Below are positions 9,240 to 17,198 of a stretch of DNA of 36,958 nucleotides, piece by piece. Below the pieces are notes generated by a model. The model did no database searches. It worked only from the letters and a program-made list of their open reading frames with translations, and was not told the origin of the DNA. The DNA is taken from positions 53,899-90,856 of the forward strand of contig DGXZ01000071.1 of assembly GCA_002396485.1 (NCBI GenBank). Direction: 5' to 3'. The DNA comes from Spartobacteria bacterium UBA5019. Lineage in GTDB: Bacteria > Verrucomicrobiota > Verrucomicrobiia > Chthoniobacterales > Terrimicrobiaceae. Within the stretch, counting starts at the first letter, position 1, and the number at the start of each line of letters is the position of its first letter. The translations under genes were made by a program, and so were the position numbers.

Positions 9240-9288
9240 GAAGAGTTTTAAGTTTGTATGTTTGTATGTTTTAAGTTCGCCGACCGGA

Positions 9289-9867
9289 TCAGACCCTGCG
9301 TTGTTTTGGCGGGCGGCAACCGTTGTGTGGAATCGGGGTGACGTCGCGAATGACCGTAACATCGAGACCGATTGCTTGCATGGCGCGGACGGCGGATTCG
9401 CGACCTGATCCTGGGCCTTTGACACGGACTTCTACCTCCTTGAGGCCGTGGCCCATCGCTTGGCGGCAGGCATCTTGGGCAGCCATCTGAGCTGCGTAGG
9501 CAGTGCTTTTGCGGGAGCCCTTGAAGCCACACTTGCCAGCGCTGGACCATCCAATGATGGCACCGCGCAGGTCGGTGATGCTGATAATGGTATTGTTGAA
9601 GCTAGCTTGAACGTGGGCGATGCCCTGTATGACGTTTTTGCTGCCTTTGGCCTTGACGATTTTGATTGGTTCAATCGTGTCATCGAGGGATATACTAACC
9701 GGCGAAGGAGCTGCGGCGGTTGCTTTTTCCGCGCCAGCGGCTTTTTTGGCTTTAGGAGCCGCCTTGGGTTTTGGAGCTTTCTTGGCAGGAGCCTCGGCGG
9801 TTGCGGTGGGGGCTGTGGGAGCCGTCTCGACCGGAGCCTCGACTGGTGTTGTGTTTTCTTCACTCAT
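9289..9867 (-). CDS. rpsK: 30S ribosomal protein S11 (uS11) with a long N-terminal extension
   Basis: The C-terminal 125 residues are a standard S11 (GIAHVQASFNNTIISITDLRGAII, then GKCGFKGSRKSTAYAAQ and ending GCRPPKQRRV). Typical S11 is about 129 residues; this one has 192. The extra roughly 65 N-terminal residues are low complexity: acidic and Thr/Pro-rich first (SEENTTPVEAPVETAPTAP), then Ala/Lys/Pro-rich (AKKAPKPKAAPKAKKAAGA). I see no ATG between the extension and the core in the right place, and the extension is in frame with ordinary codons, so it looks real. rpsM lies 19 bp upstream and rpsD 49 bp downstream. Confidence 0.95.
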   Translation of the reverse strand: MSEENTTPVEAPVETAPTAPTATAEAPAKKAPKPKAAPKAKKAAGAEKATAAAPSPVSISLDDTIEPIKIVKAKGSKNVIQGIAHVQASFNNTIISITDLRGAIIGWSSAGKCGFKGSRKSTAYAAQMAAQDACRQAMGHGLKEVEVRVKGPGSGRESAVRAMQAIGLDVTVIRDVTPIPHNGCRPPKQRRV

Positions 9868-9886
9868 ACTTCAGTAAAATGCGGGA

Positions 9887-10282
9887 TTAGACTTTGCCGG
9901 CTTTGGCGTCTTTGTTGCGCTGGACACCCACGGTTTTGCGTGGTCCCTTGCGGGTGCGTGCATTGGTGGATGTGCGCTGGCCACGGACAGGAAGACTGCG
10001 GCGATGGCGGATGCCACGGTAGCAATTGATGGCCTGAAGGCGCTTGAGGTTGCCTTGCACCTCGCGGCGCAGGTCGCCTTCGATCGGAATTTTATTGGCG
10101 TTGATCGCGTGGATGATCGCGTTGAGTTGCTCGGGCGAGAGGTCCTTGGCGCGCGCATTGGGGTCAATGTTTGCCTGTTCCAGGACTTTCTTTGTGTTGC
10201 TCGGCCCCATTCCATAAATGTAGGGAAGGGAAGCTTCGATGCGTTTGTCGCCGGGGATGTCTACTCCAAGTAAGCGTGGCAT
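9887..10282 (-). CDS. rpsM: 30S ribosomal protein S13 (uS13)
   Basis: A 131-residue S13 of the 30S head that contacts tRNA and the 50S subunit. It starts MPRLLGVDIPGDKRIEASL and has the helix-two-turn-helix region and the conserved basic tail CYRGIRHRRSLPVRGQRT followed by NARTRKGPRKTV. It lies 35 bp after rpmJ, in the usual rpmJ-rpsM-rpsK-rpsD order. Confidence 0.96.
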   Translation of the reverse strand: MPRLLGVDIPGDKRIEASLPYIYGMGPSNTKKVLEQANIDPNARAKDLSPEQLNAIIHAINANKIPIEGDLRREVQGNLKRLQAINCYRGIRHRRSLPVRGQRTSTNARTRKGPRKTVGVQRNKDAKAGKV

Positions 10283-10317
10283 GGTATTGGTTGTTTTGGT
10301 TTCGGCTGCCGATGGGA

Positions 10318-10431
10318 TCAGCCCTGTTTTTGTTTATGACGCGGGTTTTTGCAAACAACGCGGATCACGTTTTGTCGGCGCACGATTTTGCACGCTTCAC
10401 ACAGTCTTTTTACTGAGGCTCTGACTTTCAT
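10318..10431 (-). CDS. rpmJ: 50S ribosomal protein L36 (bL36)
   Basis: This is a 37-residue gene. It reads MKVRASVKRLCEACKIVRR and ends RVVCKNPRHKQKQG. The zinc ribbon ligands are intact (C11, C14, C27, H32), so this is the zinc-binding C-plus form. Its ATG overlaps the infA stop in an ATGA, so translation is coupled. Confidence 0.95.
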   Translation of the reverse strand: MKVRASVKRLCEACKIVRRQNVIRVVCKNPRHKQKQG

Positions 10432-10682
10432 TTTCTTTTATTTGGTTGAAATGATGATGATTCGTTTTTGTGGCGATATGTGATGCGCCCCTTGGTCAAG
10501 TCGTAGGGCGACATTTCCAGCATGACGCGGTCTCCGGGAAGAATGCGAATGAAGTGGAGACGCATCTTACCAGAGATGTGGGCGAGGACGCGATGACCGT
10601 TCTCCAGTTCGATTCTGAACATGGTATTTGGTAAAAGCTCAACGACCTTGCCCTCTACTTCGATAGCGTCTTTCTTGGCCAT
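10428..10682 (-). CDS. infA: Translation initiation factor IF-1
   Basis: An 84-residue S1/OB-fold protein that binds the ribosomal A site during initiation. It starts MAKKDAIEVEGKVVELLPNTMF and contains the family core ISGKMRLHFIRILPGDRV and LTKGRITYRHK. A short Ser/Lys-rich tail of about 12 residues extends past the usual end. It overlaps the end of map by 28 bases and rpmJ by 4. Confidence 0.96.
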   Translation of the reverse strand: MAKKDAIEVEGKVVELLPNTMFRIELENGHRVLAHISGKMRLHFIRILPGDRVMLEMSPYDLTKGRITYRHKNESSSFQPNKRK

Positions 10683-11419
10683 GTCAATACTTCCGGAGCG
10701 TGATCTGTAATTAAAACGGTGTGCTCAAAATGAGCGGAGGGGAGGCCGTCGGCAGTGACGGCAGTCCACTTGTCGGCGAGAACCTTGACCTCTGCGCGAC
10801 CCATATTGATCATGGGTTCGATGGCGAGTGTCATGCCGGATTTGAGTTTTGGACCGCTCCCGCGTTTGCCGAAATTTGGTACCTGCGGATCTTCGTGGAG
10901 CTTGCGACCAACGCCGTGCCCGACGAATTCGCGCACGACACTGAATCCATTTTTCACAGCTTCGGATTCAACAAAATTTGAAATGTCGCCAACACGGTGG
11001 CCGGGGCGGGCGAGTTGCACAGCGCCGTTGAGAATTTCTTCCGTGACAGTGAGAAGACGCTCAATCTCCGGGTCGATGATGCCAACAGGAACCGACGTGG
11101 CATTGTCACCAATCCAGCCGTCGCGAATAATGCCGACATCCATCTTAACGATATCGCCGTAAGCTATCGCTCGGGAACTGCCGATGCCATGAACGACCTC
11201 CTCGTTTAGGCTGATGCAAATGTGGCCGGGAAATTTCTTGTATCCGAGAAAGGCACTGCGAACCCCTGCGGCTGACATCAGCTGGGCAGCCGCATGGTCG
11301 ATCTCCCCGGTGGTCACTCCGGGAGCGATGCGTGAGGCCAGTTCTTCAAGAATCTGAGCGGCAACCTCGCCAGCCTGTCGCATTTTTTCAATCTCATGAG
11401 GGCGCTTGATGCTGATCAT
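10655..11419 (-). CDS. map: Methionine aminopeptidase, type I
   Basis: A 254-residue metallopeptidase that removes the initiator methionine from nascent proteins. Metal ligands fit type I MetAP: D in DVGIIRDGWIGDNATS (two Asp), H in GHGVGRKLHEDP, E in LAIEPMINMG and E in HFEHTVLIT. No N-terminal zinc-finger extension. The frame is open upstream, but ATG 11419 gives the normal start MISIKRPHEIEKMRQAGEVAA and is preceded by AGGAGGT at a good distance. It follows secY after a 155-bp spacer; adk, which often lies between them, is missing. Confidence 0.95.
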   Translation of the reverse strand: MISIKRPHEIEKMRQAGEVAAQILEELASRIAPGVTTGEIDHAAAQLMSAAGVRSAFLGYKKFPGHICISLNEEVVHGIGSSRAIAYGDIVKMDVGIIRDGWIGDNATSVPVGIIDPEIERLLTVTEEILNGAVQLARPGHRVGDISNFVESEAVKNGFSVVREFVGHGVGRKLHEDPQVPNFGKRGSGPKLKSGMTLAIEPMINMGRAEVKVLADKWTAVTADGLPSAHFEHTVLITDHAPEVLTWPRKTLSK

Positions 11420-11574
11420 GTGACCTCCTTGCTGGTGGTGTTGAAAGGAGAGCTTGAGACGTTCAGGAAACTGGATGCCAAAACTCCACAAAACGAGGGG
11501 CGGGTCTTGGAGTCCTTGCCAGGTATTGGCGGACAGAGCAAAGCAGCGCAGGTTTTCAAGACTCCAGAAACACG
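11420..11574. other. secY-map spacer (155 bp) with a long-loop inverted repeat
   Basis: This is by far the longest gap inside the translation cluster after secY and has no gene. On the minus strand ggagtcttg soon after the secY stop is nearly complementary to caaggactcc about 50 bases later, so a long-loop stem is possible. It might hold an internal promoter or a processing site for map-infA-rpmJ-rpsM; no clear promoter is visible. Confidence 0.4.
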
Positions 11575-13083
11575 CTAAAGTTGCGTGGCGAAATAAATCG
11601 TCACACCGGCTATGACGAGGATTGCAATACCGGCATATATCCAGACGAGTGTCTGGTCATTGATGGATTGGGCCGACGAAAGCCGACTGCGCGATTCTTG
11701 GGCACTGCGGATGCGACCTTTGCGCAGAAATCCATCATAGTGGCGCTGAAGAAGGTGTGTCTCGACTTGGCGCATGGTATCAAGAACAACGCCAACGATG
11801 ATCAGTAGGCCAGTGCCGCCGAAGAACTGAGAAGTCATGTACGGCACTTGGAGACTCTGGCTTAAAAGCTGCGGCAGAACGGCAACCGCAGTCAAAAAGA
11901 TGGCCCCGGCAAAGGTGAGGCGGGTCATTGTGTAATCCAGGAAGTCAGCCGTTGGCTTGCCGGGACGAACACCAGGAATGAATCCACCATATTTTTTAAG
12001 ATCATCTGCGATCTGGACAGGTTGAAACTGAGTTGCGACCCAGAAGTAGCTGAAGAAAAAGATCATCAGGGCATAGAAAAGGTAATGCAACCATCCGTAG
12101 GTAAGAAGGTTTGAAAGATCCTGAGCCCAACCGACGCCTGGGAAGGCCATATTGAGGATAGTGGACGGAAAGAGCAGGATGGCCTGAGCAAAGATGATCG
12201 GCATCACACCGGCATAATTGATCTTGAGAGGCATGTATTGAGTTTGGCCACCGTAGACTTTGCGACCAACAACGCGCTTGGCGTATTGAACACTGATCTT
12301 GCGTTGTGCTTGAGTAACAGCGATGACGGCAGCAATAACGAAAAAGAGAAACCCAATCATTAAGACCAAAACCACTGGGCTGACTGCGGACTGAGCATTT
12401 GCAGCGCTGGGCACAAATGTCCTCCAAGCTTGAAGAAGTCCGGCAGGCAATTGAGCCAAGATGCCCACTGTGATGATGATAGACATGCCATTGCCAATCC
12501 CCTTTTCAGTAAGTTGGTCGCCCAGCCACATCAGGAGCAGAGTTCCGGCAGTCATCGTGATGATGGTGATCAGTTGAAACCCAAAACCAGGGGTTGTCAC
12601 CAGAGGCAGCCCCAGACGATTAATGGTATCCATGATTCCCGGCAGGAATGGGTTGGCCTGGGGATTTTCAAAAGATTTCGCCAGCAGATAGGCTTGAAAA
12701 ATGCATAGTCCGATGGTGGCATATCGGGTGTATTGCATGATCTTCTGGCGTCCCCCATCCTCTCGAGCCAGTTTTCCCAACTGGGGAACCACAGCAGTGA
12801 GAAGCTGGAGCATGATCGATGCACTGATAAAAGGCATCACGCCGAGCGAGAAAATAGCACAATTTGCTAATGCACCACCACTGAAGAGGTTGAACAAAGC
12901 AGCAACACCACCGGTGGAGGAGGCCCCGGCATGATCAAGAAACCACTGACGGAGAACTTGAGCGTTTACACCGGGAGTAGTGATAGCTGAACCGGCGCGG
13001 ATCACGACGATCGCCGCAAGCGTGAAAAGTACGCGGGAGCGCAGCTCAGGAATCTTGAAAATGTTGGCGAAGGCGCTTATCAT
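11575..13083 (-). CDS. secY: Preprotein translocase subunit SecY
   Basis: A 502-residue SecY, the membrane channel for Sec export. The ten expected membrane segments and signature stretches are present (GVMPFISASIMLQLL; GNGMSIIITVGI; LKINYAGVMPIIFAQ; KKYGGFIPGVRPGKPT). It is about 60 residues longer than E. coli SecY. Part of the excess is an extra C-terminal hydrophobic segment at residues about 480-499 (WIYAGIAILVIAGVTIYFA), after the cytosolic tail GFLRKGRIRSAQESRSRL that normally ends the protein; this predicts an eleventh helix and a periplasmic C-terminus. It follows rplO by 21 bp. Confidence 0.96.
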   Translation of the reverse strand: MISAFANIFKIPELRSRVLFTLAAIVVIRAGSAITTPGVNAQVLRQWFLDHAGASSTGGVAALFNLFSGGALANCAIFSLGVMPFISASIMLQLLTAVVPQLGKLAREDGGRQKIMQYTRYATIGLCIFQAYLLAKSFENPQANPFLPGIMDTINRLGLPLVTTPGFGFQLITIITMTAGTLLLMWLGDQLTEKGIGNGMSIIITVGILAQLPAGLLQAWRTFVPSAANAQSAVSPVVLVLMIGFLFFVIAAVIAVTQAQRKISVQYAKRVVGRKVYGGQTQYMPLKINYAGVMPIIFAQAILLFPSTILNMAFPGVGWAQDLSNLLTYGWLHYLFYALMIFFFSYFWVATQFQPVQIADDLKKYGGFIPGVRPGKPTADFLDYTMTRLTFAGAIFLTAVAVLPQLLSQSLQVPYMTSQFFGGTGLLIIVGVVLDTMRQVETHLLQRHYDGFLRKGRIRSAQESRSRLSSAQSINDQTLVWIYAGIAILVIAGVTIYFATQL

Positions 13084-13104
13084 TTGAAGCTGGGTGCAGC
13101 AGCC

Positions 13105-13569
13105 TTAAGCCGTTGCGTCAACTTTGGGGAGGATAACCTTGCCCCCGGCCTTCTCAATTTTCTCACGGGCCGTTGCACTGACCTCATCAACTTCAACAGT
13201 GAGAGCCTTGGTCACTTCACCCCGACCGAGGATTTTGACACCATCGAAACGGCCTTTAACGAGGCCTGCTTTGCGAAGGGACTTTTCGGTAATCGTGTCA
13301 CCAGCAGCAAAAGACTTTTCCAAGGAGTCCAAATTGACAACGCCGTAGAAAGTCTTAAAGTCCTTGTTATTGAAACCGCGTTTTGGCAACCGGCGATAGA
13401 TTGGCATCTGACCACCTTCGAAGCCGAGTCGAATGGAACCACCGGAGCGCGCTTTCTGGCCCTTGTGACCCTTGCCGGATGTTTTGCCCTTGCCAGAGCT
13501 TTCGCCGATACCAAGGCGTTTACGGCGGTGCTTTGCACCAGGATTGGGTTTAAGTGTATGGAGTCTCAT
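13105..13569 (-). CDS. rplO: 50S ribosomal protein L15 (uL15)
   Basis: A 154-residue L15 of normal length: MRLHTLKPNPGAKHRRKRLG, then the Gly/Lys-rich SGKGKTSGKGHKGQKARSGG and GFEGGQMPIYRRLPKRGF. It begins 5 bp after rpsE, leaving no room for rpmD (L30), which usually sits here. Confidence 0.96.
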   Translation of the reverse strand: MRLHTLKPNPGAKHRRKRLGIGESSGKGKTSGKGHKGQKARSGGSIRLGFEGGQMPIYRRLPKRGFNNKDFKTFYGVVNLDSLEKSFAAGDTITEKSLRKAGLVKGRFDGVKILGRGEVTKALTVEVDEVSATAREKIEKAGGKVILPKVDATA

Positions 13570-13574
13570 GTGTT

Positions 13575-14135
13575 TTACGCGGAAGCAGGTTCAGTTGGAG
13601 CAGCGGCAACCTTGGGGCGGATTGTTTTGCCACGAAGGCGGAAAACATCATCTTTGTGACGAAGCTGGCTCAGAGCAGCAATAGTGGCATGAACGACGTT
13701 GGCGTGGTTGCTGGAACCAAGTGACTTAGCCAGAACGTCGCGAATACCTACAGCTTCGAGAACCGCACGAACACCACCGCCTGCAATGACTCCAGTTCCG
13801 GGAGATGCAGGGCGGAGAAGAACTCGGCCACCACCAAATTCGCCAGTAACCATGTGAGGAATCGTATTTTCTTGAACGGCAATCTTAACCATACGCTTCT
13901 TGGAAGCGTCGGTTGCCTTGCGTATCGCCTCACTCACTTCATTGGCCTTACCAAAGCCAACACCGACCTTACCTTTTTGGTCGCCACAAACGATCAGGGC
14001 GCTGAAGCTGAAACGACGACCACCTTTGACGACTTTAGCGCAACGGTTAATGAAGACAACCTTCTCAGTGGTCTCCTTGGGTTCCCTTGGCGTTTCGGAA
14101 CGGGTTTGTTTTCTATCTCTGGATTTCGGAGGCAT
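13575..14135 (-). CDS. rpsE: 30S ribosomal protein S5 (uS5)
   Basis: A 186-residue S5 that contributes to decoding fidelity. After a charged N-terminal stretch (MPPKSRDRKQTRSETPREPK) comes the dsRNA-binding-like domain (KVVFINRCAKVVKGGRRFSF, GKVGVGFGKANEV) and the C-terminal domain (RPASPGTGVIAGGGVRAVLEAVGI). It ends in a short Ala/Pro-rich tail (KVAAAPTEPASA), as several proteins of this cluster do. Confidence 0.96.
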   Translation of the reverse strand: MPPKSRDRKQTRSETPREPKETTEKVVFINRCAKVVKGGRRFSFSALIVCGDQKGKVGVGFGKANEVSEAIRKATDASKKRMVKIAVQENTIPHMVTGEFGGGRVLLRPASPGTGVIAGGGVRAVLEAVGIRDVLAKSLGSSNHANVVHATIAALSQLRHKDDVFRLRGKTIRPKVAAAPTEPASA

Positions 14136-14146
14136 GGTAGGTCGTA

Positions 14147-14503
14147 TTAGAATTCAAAACCACCCTCACGGGCGGCGTCGGCAAGGGCTTTGACCTTGCC
14201 ATGGTATTTAAAGCCACCACGATCGAAGACGACTTTGGTGATTTTGTGCGCAGCGGCACGTTCGGCGATGAGCTTACCAACTTCACAGGCAGTAGCCACA
14301 TTGGCTCTTGCACCGGGTTTGGCACGAAGTTCAGCTTCAGTGGTATTGACAGAAACAAGTGTCTTGCCGATCGAGTCGTCAATGACTTGAGCTGTAATGT
14401 GGCGTCCGGAAAAATGAACGGCCAAGCGAGGACGGGTTGGTGTGCCCGCGAGTTTTTTACGCAAGCGAACATGACGGAATTTTCGTTTATCTGTAGCAGA
14501 CAT
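14147..14503 (-). CDS. rplR: 50S ribosomal protein L18 (uL18)
   Basis: A 118-residue L18, the 5S rRNA-binding protein, of normal length: RKFRHVRLRKKLAGTPTRPRL, then HITAQVIDD and the C-terminal VVFDRGGFKYHGKVKALADAAREGGFEF. It sits between rplF (3-bp gap) and rpsE (11-bp gap) in the usual order. Confidence 0.96.
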   Translation of the reverse strand: MSATDKRKFRHVRLRKKLAGTPTRPRLAVHFSGRHITAQVIDDSIGKTLVSVNTTEAELRAKPGARANVATACEVGKLIAERAAAHKITKVVFDRGGFKYHGKVKALADAAREGGFEF

Positions 14504-14506
14504 GAT

Positions 14507-15046
14507 TTATTGGACGGTTTTGCCTTCCTTGCGGCGGATTTGTTCACCAACGAAGCGGACACCTTTGCCTTTATACGGCTCCGGTGGGTAGTATGCACGG
14601 ATATCCGCTGCACACTGGCCAACGACCTGCTTGTCGATGCCTTCAATAGAAAGCTTTGTGTTCTCGGCGACAGTGATTTTCACACCCTCTGGAATATCGA
14701 ACAAGATCGGGTGGGACTTCCCGAGGCTAAGGTTCAGCTTTTGACCCTGAACAGCGGCCTTGAAACCAACGCCATGGATTTCCATGTCGCGTTTAAAGCC
14801 ATCAGTCACACCGATGATCATGTTTGAGAGCAATGAGCGGGAAAGACCATGAAGAGCTTTTTGCTCGCGATTCTCGCCGTCGCGCACGACAGAAAGTTGC
14901 TCGCCATCGAGCTTTGCATTGATCTTGGACGGGAGAGTCCACTCAAGTTTGCCTTTGGGTCCCTCGATGTTTACAGCCCCATTTGGAGCCAAGGTGACTT
15001 TCACCTTTGGCGGGACCTTAATAGATTGTTTTCCGATACGTGACAT
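14507..15046 (-). CDS. rplF: 50S ribosomal protein L6 (uL6)
   Basis: A 179-residue L6 with its two related alpha/beta domains, starting MSRIGKQSIKVPPKVKV and ending with the conserved RAYYPPEPYKGKGVRFVGE and RRKEGKT. Normal length. Two bases separate it from rpsH. Confidence 0.96.
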   Translation of the reverse strand: MSRIGKQSIKVPPKVKVTLAPNGAVNIEGPKGKLEWTLPSKINAKLDGEQLSVVRDGENREQKALHGLSRSLLSNMIIGVTDGFKRDMEIHGVGFKAAVQGQKLNLSLGKSHPILFDIPEGVKITVAENTKLSIEGIDKQVVGQCAADIRAYYPPEPYKGKGVRFVGEQIRRKEGKTVQ

Positions 15047-15048
15047 GG

Positions 15049-15438
15049 TTACCAGATGTAGGCAAGCAATTCGCCGCCGACTTTTTGTTTGCGCGCCTCG
15101 TGACCGGTGAGAATGCCCCGCGAGGTGGAAAGGACCGCGATACCCATACCGCCGAGAACTCGAGGAATCTCCCCTGCTCCCACGTAGCGGCGAAGGCCGG
15201 GACGGCTCACGCGTTTCAGGCCGGTGATGGCGCTGGTTTTGTTTACGAATTTTGTTTGAATTTTGATATTCTGGTGACCATCAGTAGTAACCAGTTCAGT
15301 ATCTTTGATGTAGCCCTCTTTTTTCAAGATTTGGGCGATATCGCTTTTTAGCTTCGAGTAAGGAAGCGTCAGGGATGGTTGTCCAGCAGCAGCGGAATTC
15401 CGCAGGCGTGCAAGCATATCAGCAATGGGATCGGTCAT
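15049..15438 (-). CDS. rpsH: 30S ribosomal protein S8 (uS8)
   Basis: A 129-residue S8, central to 30S platform assembly and the usual translational repressor of spc operons. It starts MTDPIADMLARLRNSAAAGQ and ends GGMGIAVLSTSRGILTGHEAR followed by GGELLAYIW. It follows rplE by 9 bp, so rpsN (S14), normally between L5 and S8, is absent here. Confidence 0.96.
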   Translation of the reverse strand: MTDPIADMLARLRNSAAAGQPSLTLPYSKLKSDIAQILKKEGYIKDTELVTTDGHQNIKIQTKFVNKTSAITGLKRVSRPGLRRYVGAGEIPRVLGGMGIAVLSTSRGILTGHEARKQKVGGELLAYIW

Positions 15439-15447
15439 ATCGTGGAA

Positions 15448-16044
15448 TTAGGCGGCTGGCGCGGTTGCGGATTTGGTCTCGGCTAGCTTTTTCGGCTTGT
15501 CAGTGAATGGCATTCCAAGTTCCGTGAGGAGTGACTTGGCTTCGGCATTTGTGGAGGCCGTTGTGACAATCGTGACGTCAAAGCCAATGTTCTTTTTGAT
15601 GCGATCGAGTTCGATCTCCGGAAAGATGGACTGGTCGGCAACGCCAAGAGTGTAGTTTCCTTGGCCATCAAATGCACGTGGAGAGATACCACGGAAATCG
15701 CGGATACGTGGAAGTGCCGTTTTGATAAGGCGCTCAAGGAACTCATACATCAGGCGGCCACGGAGAGTGACCTTAGCACCGATGGCTTGAGCCTCGCGGA
15801 GCTTGAAGTTGGAGATCGCCTTTTTCGCCATGGTTGTCACCGGCCGTTGACCGGTGATCGTGGTGAGTTCCGTTCTCGCGATTTCAAGAGATTCCTTGAC
15901 GTCGGGAGCTGAGCCGATGCAGGTGTTGATGACCACCTTGGTGATCTTTGGAATTTGATGAACGTTCGAATAACCGTGTTTCTCGCGGAGAGCGGGCAGG
16001 ACGCGGGTCTTGTAGTCGGTAAAGAGTGCAGGTTCTTGAGTCAT
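15448..16044 (-). CDS. rplE: 50S ribosomal protein L5 (uL5)
   Basis: A 198-residue L5, the 5S rRNA and P-site tRNA contact of the central protuberance. Conserved regions include KITKVVINTCIGSAPDVK, GQRPVTTMAKKAISNFKLRE, GAKVTLRGRLMYEFLERL and RDFRGISPRAFDGQGNY. It is about 18 residues longer than E. coli L5 through a Lys/Ala/Thr-rich tail (KPKKLAETKSATAPAA). Confidence 0.96.
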   Translation of the reverse strand: MTQEPALFTDYKTRVLPALREKHGYSNVHQIPKITKVVINTCIGSAPDVKESLEIARTELTTITGQRPVTTMAKKAISNFKLREAQAIGAKVTLRGRLMYEFLERLIKTALPRIRDFRGISPRAFDGQGNYTLGVADQSIFPEIELDRIKKNIGFDVTIVTTASTNAEAKSLLTELGMPFTDKPKKLAETKSATAPAA

Positions 16045-16057
16045 GGATGTATGCTAC

Positions 16058-16327
16058 TTACGCGGCTTTTTTAGACTTCTTGTCGGTTGTTGCTGGTTCG
16101 AGCAATTTGACATTAGAGATGTGGATCGGACCCTCACGCTCGAGGATTGCGCCATTCGGATGCTCCTGAGACTTCCGCTGATGCTTTTTGATCATCCGAA
16201 TGCCTTCCACAATAACTTGGGCTTTTGCGGCTTTGACTTCGAGAACTTTTCCACTGGCACCCTTGTGGTTGCCAGAAATGACCTGAACGGTATCGCCACG
16301 GCGAACATGAAATTTAGCTTGGCTCAT
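16058..16327 (-). CDS. rplX: 50S ribosomal protein L24 (uL24)
   Basis: An 89-residue L24 with an N-terminal KOW motif (RRGDTVQVISGNHKGASGKVLEV) and the conserved VEGIRMIKKHQR and GPIHISNVKL. The tail TTDKKSKKAA is Lys/Ala-rich. Its start overlaps the rplN stop by one base. Confidence 0.96.
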   Translation of the reverse strand: MSQAKFHVRRGDTVQVISGNHKGASGKVLEVKAAKAQVIVEGIRMIKKHQRKSQEHPNGAILEREGPIHISNVKLLEPATTDKKSKKAA

Positions 16328-16692
16328 TATAGGACCTCCGGGGCTAGGGAGATGATTTTCATAAAGTTCTTTTCGCGAAGCTCGCGGGCGACTGGGCCAA
16401 AAATGCGGGTGCCGCGAGGGTTCATATCCTTGTCGATGATAACAATCGCATTGCTATCAAATCGCAGGGCGGAACCGTCTTCGCGGGTTACTGGTTTCTT
16501 CGTGCGCACTACAACAGCGCGAACGACGTCACCTTTTTTCACCGTGCCACCAGTGGAAGCCTCCTTCACGTTAGCTGTGATGATATCACCGATGCGGGCA
16601 GTTTGAGTCGCCTTGCCGATGACACCGATCATGGTGGCCATACGGGCACCGGTATTGTCGGCGACATCGAGGCGTGAGCGGATTTGAATCAT
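16327..16692 (-). CDS. rplN: 50S ribosomal protein L14 (uL14)
   Basis: A 121-residue L14 of normal length, starting MIQIRSRLDVADNTGARMA and containing KGDVVRAVVVRTKKPVTREDGS and GTRIFGPVARELREKNFMKIISLAPEVL. It follows rpsQ by 6 bp. Confidence 0.97.
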   Translation of the reverse strand: MIQIRSRLDVADNTGARMATMIGVIGKATQTARIGDIITANVKEASTGGTVKKGDVVRAVVVRTKKPVTREDGSALRFDSNAIVIIDKDMNPRGTRIFGPVARELREKNFMKIISLAPEVL

Positions 16693-16698
16693 GGCAAT

Positions 16699-16983
16699 TT
16701 AGTGTTTGAGAACTTCGACAAGACGCCAGCGCTTGGTGCGGCTGAGCGGGCGGGTTTCCATAATGCTCACACGGTCGCCGATTTGGGCTTCGTTCTTTTC
16801 GTCATGAGCATGGAATTTAGTGACGTGCTTCGTAATTTTTCCAAATTTTGGATGGGGCACGCGTGTGATTGTACGAACAACAATGGTTTTGTCCATTTTA
16901 TTCGAGACGACTTCGCCGACACGAACCTTGCGCAGTCCGCGGGACTCGGTTTGTGTGGTTTCGGGAGTGATTGTATCTTCCAT
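16699..16983 (-). CDS. rpsQ: 30S ribosomal protein S17 (uS17)
   Basis: A 94-residue S17 with the OB-fold core LRKVRVGEVVSNKMDKTIVV and the signature GDRVSIMETRPLSRTKRWRLVEVL. The first 12 residues (MEDTITPETTQT) are an acidic, Thr-rich extension not usual for the family. Three bases separate it from rpmC. Confidence 0.96.
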   Translation of the reverse strand: MEDTITPETTQTESRGLRKVRVGEVVSNKMDKTIVVRTITRVPHPKFGKITKHVTKFHAHDEKNEAQIGDRVSIMETRPLSRTKRWRLVEVLKH

Positions 16984-16986
16984 TGA

Positions 16987-17190
16987 CTACTTGGCTGCTG
17001 CTTCCCGGGCCTTGCGGCTGAGAACGGTTTCTATGCGCGCAACATTGCGACGTGCTACCCGGATGAGGTGCGGTCTCTCAAGTTGGGAGCTTTGTTGTTG
17101 AATTCGCAGGTTGAACATCTCTTCTTTGAGTTCCCGTTTGCGGGAAACGAGTTCTTTTGGTGTGAGTTCCTGAATTTCCTTGATTTTCAT
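16987..17190 (-). CDS. rpmC: 50S ribosomal protein L29 (uL29)
   Basis: A 67-residue, two-helix L29 near the nascent-chain exit: MKIKEIQELTPKELVSRKRE, then EEMFNLRIQQQSSQLERPHLIR and VARRNVARIETVL. Normal length. It sits in the canonical rplP-rpmC-rpsQ order. Confidence 0.96.
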   Translation of the reverse strand: MKIKEIQELTPKELVSRKRELKEEMFNLRIQQQSSQLERPHLIRVARRNVARIETVLSRKAREAAAK

Positions 17191-17198
17191 ATCGGCAA

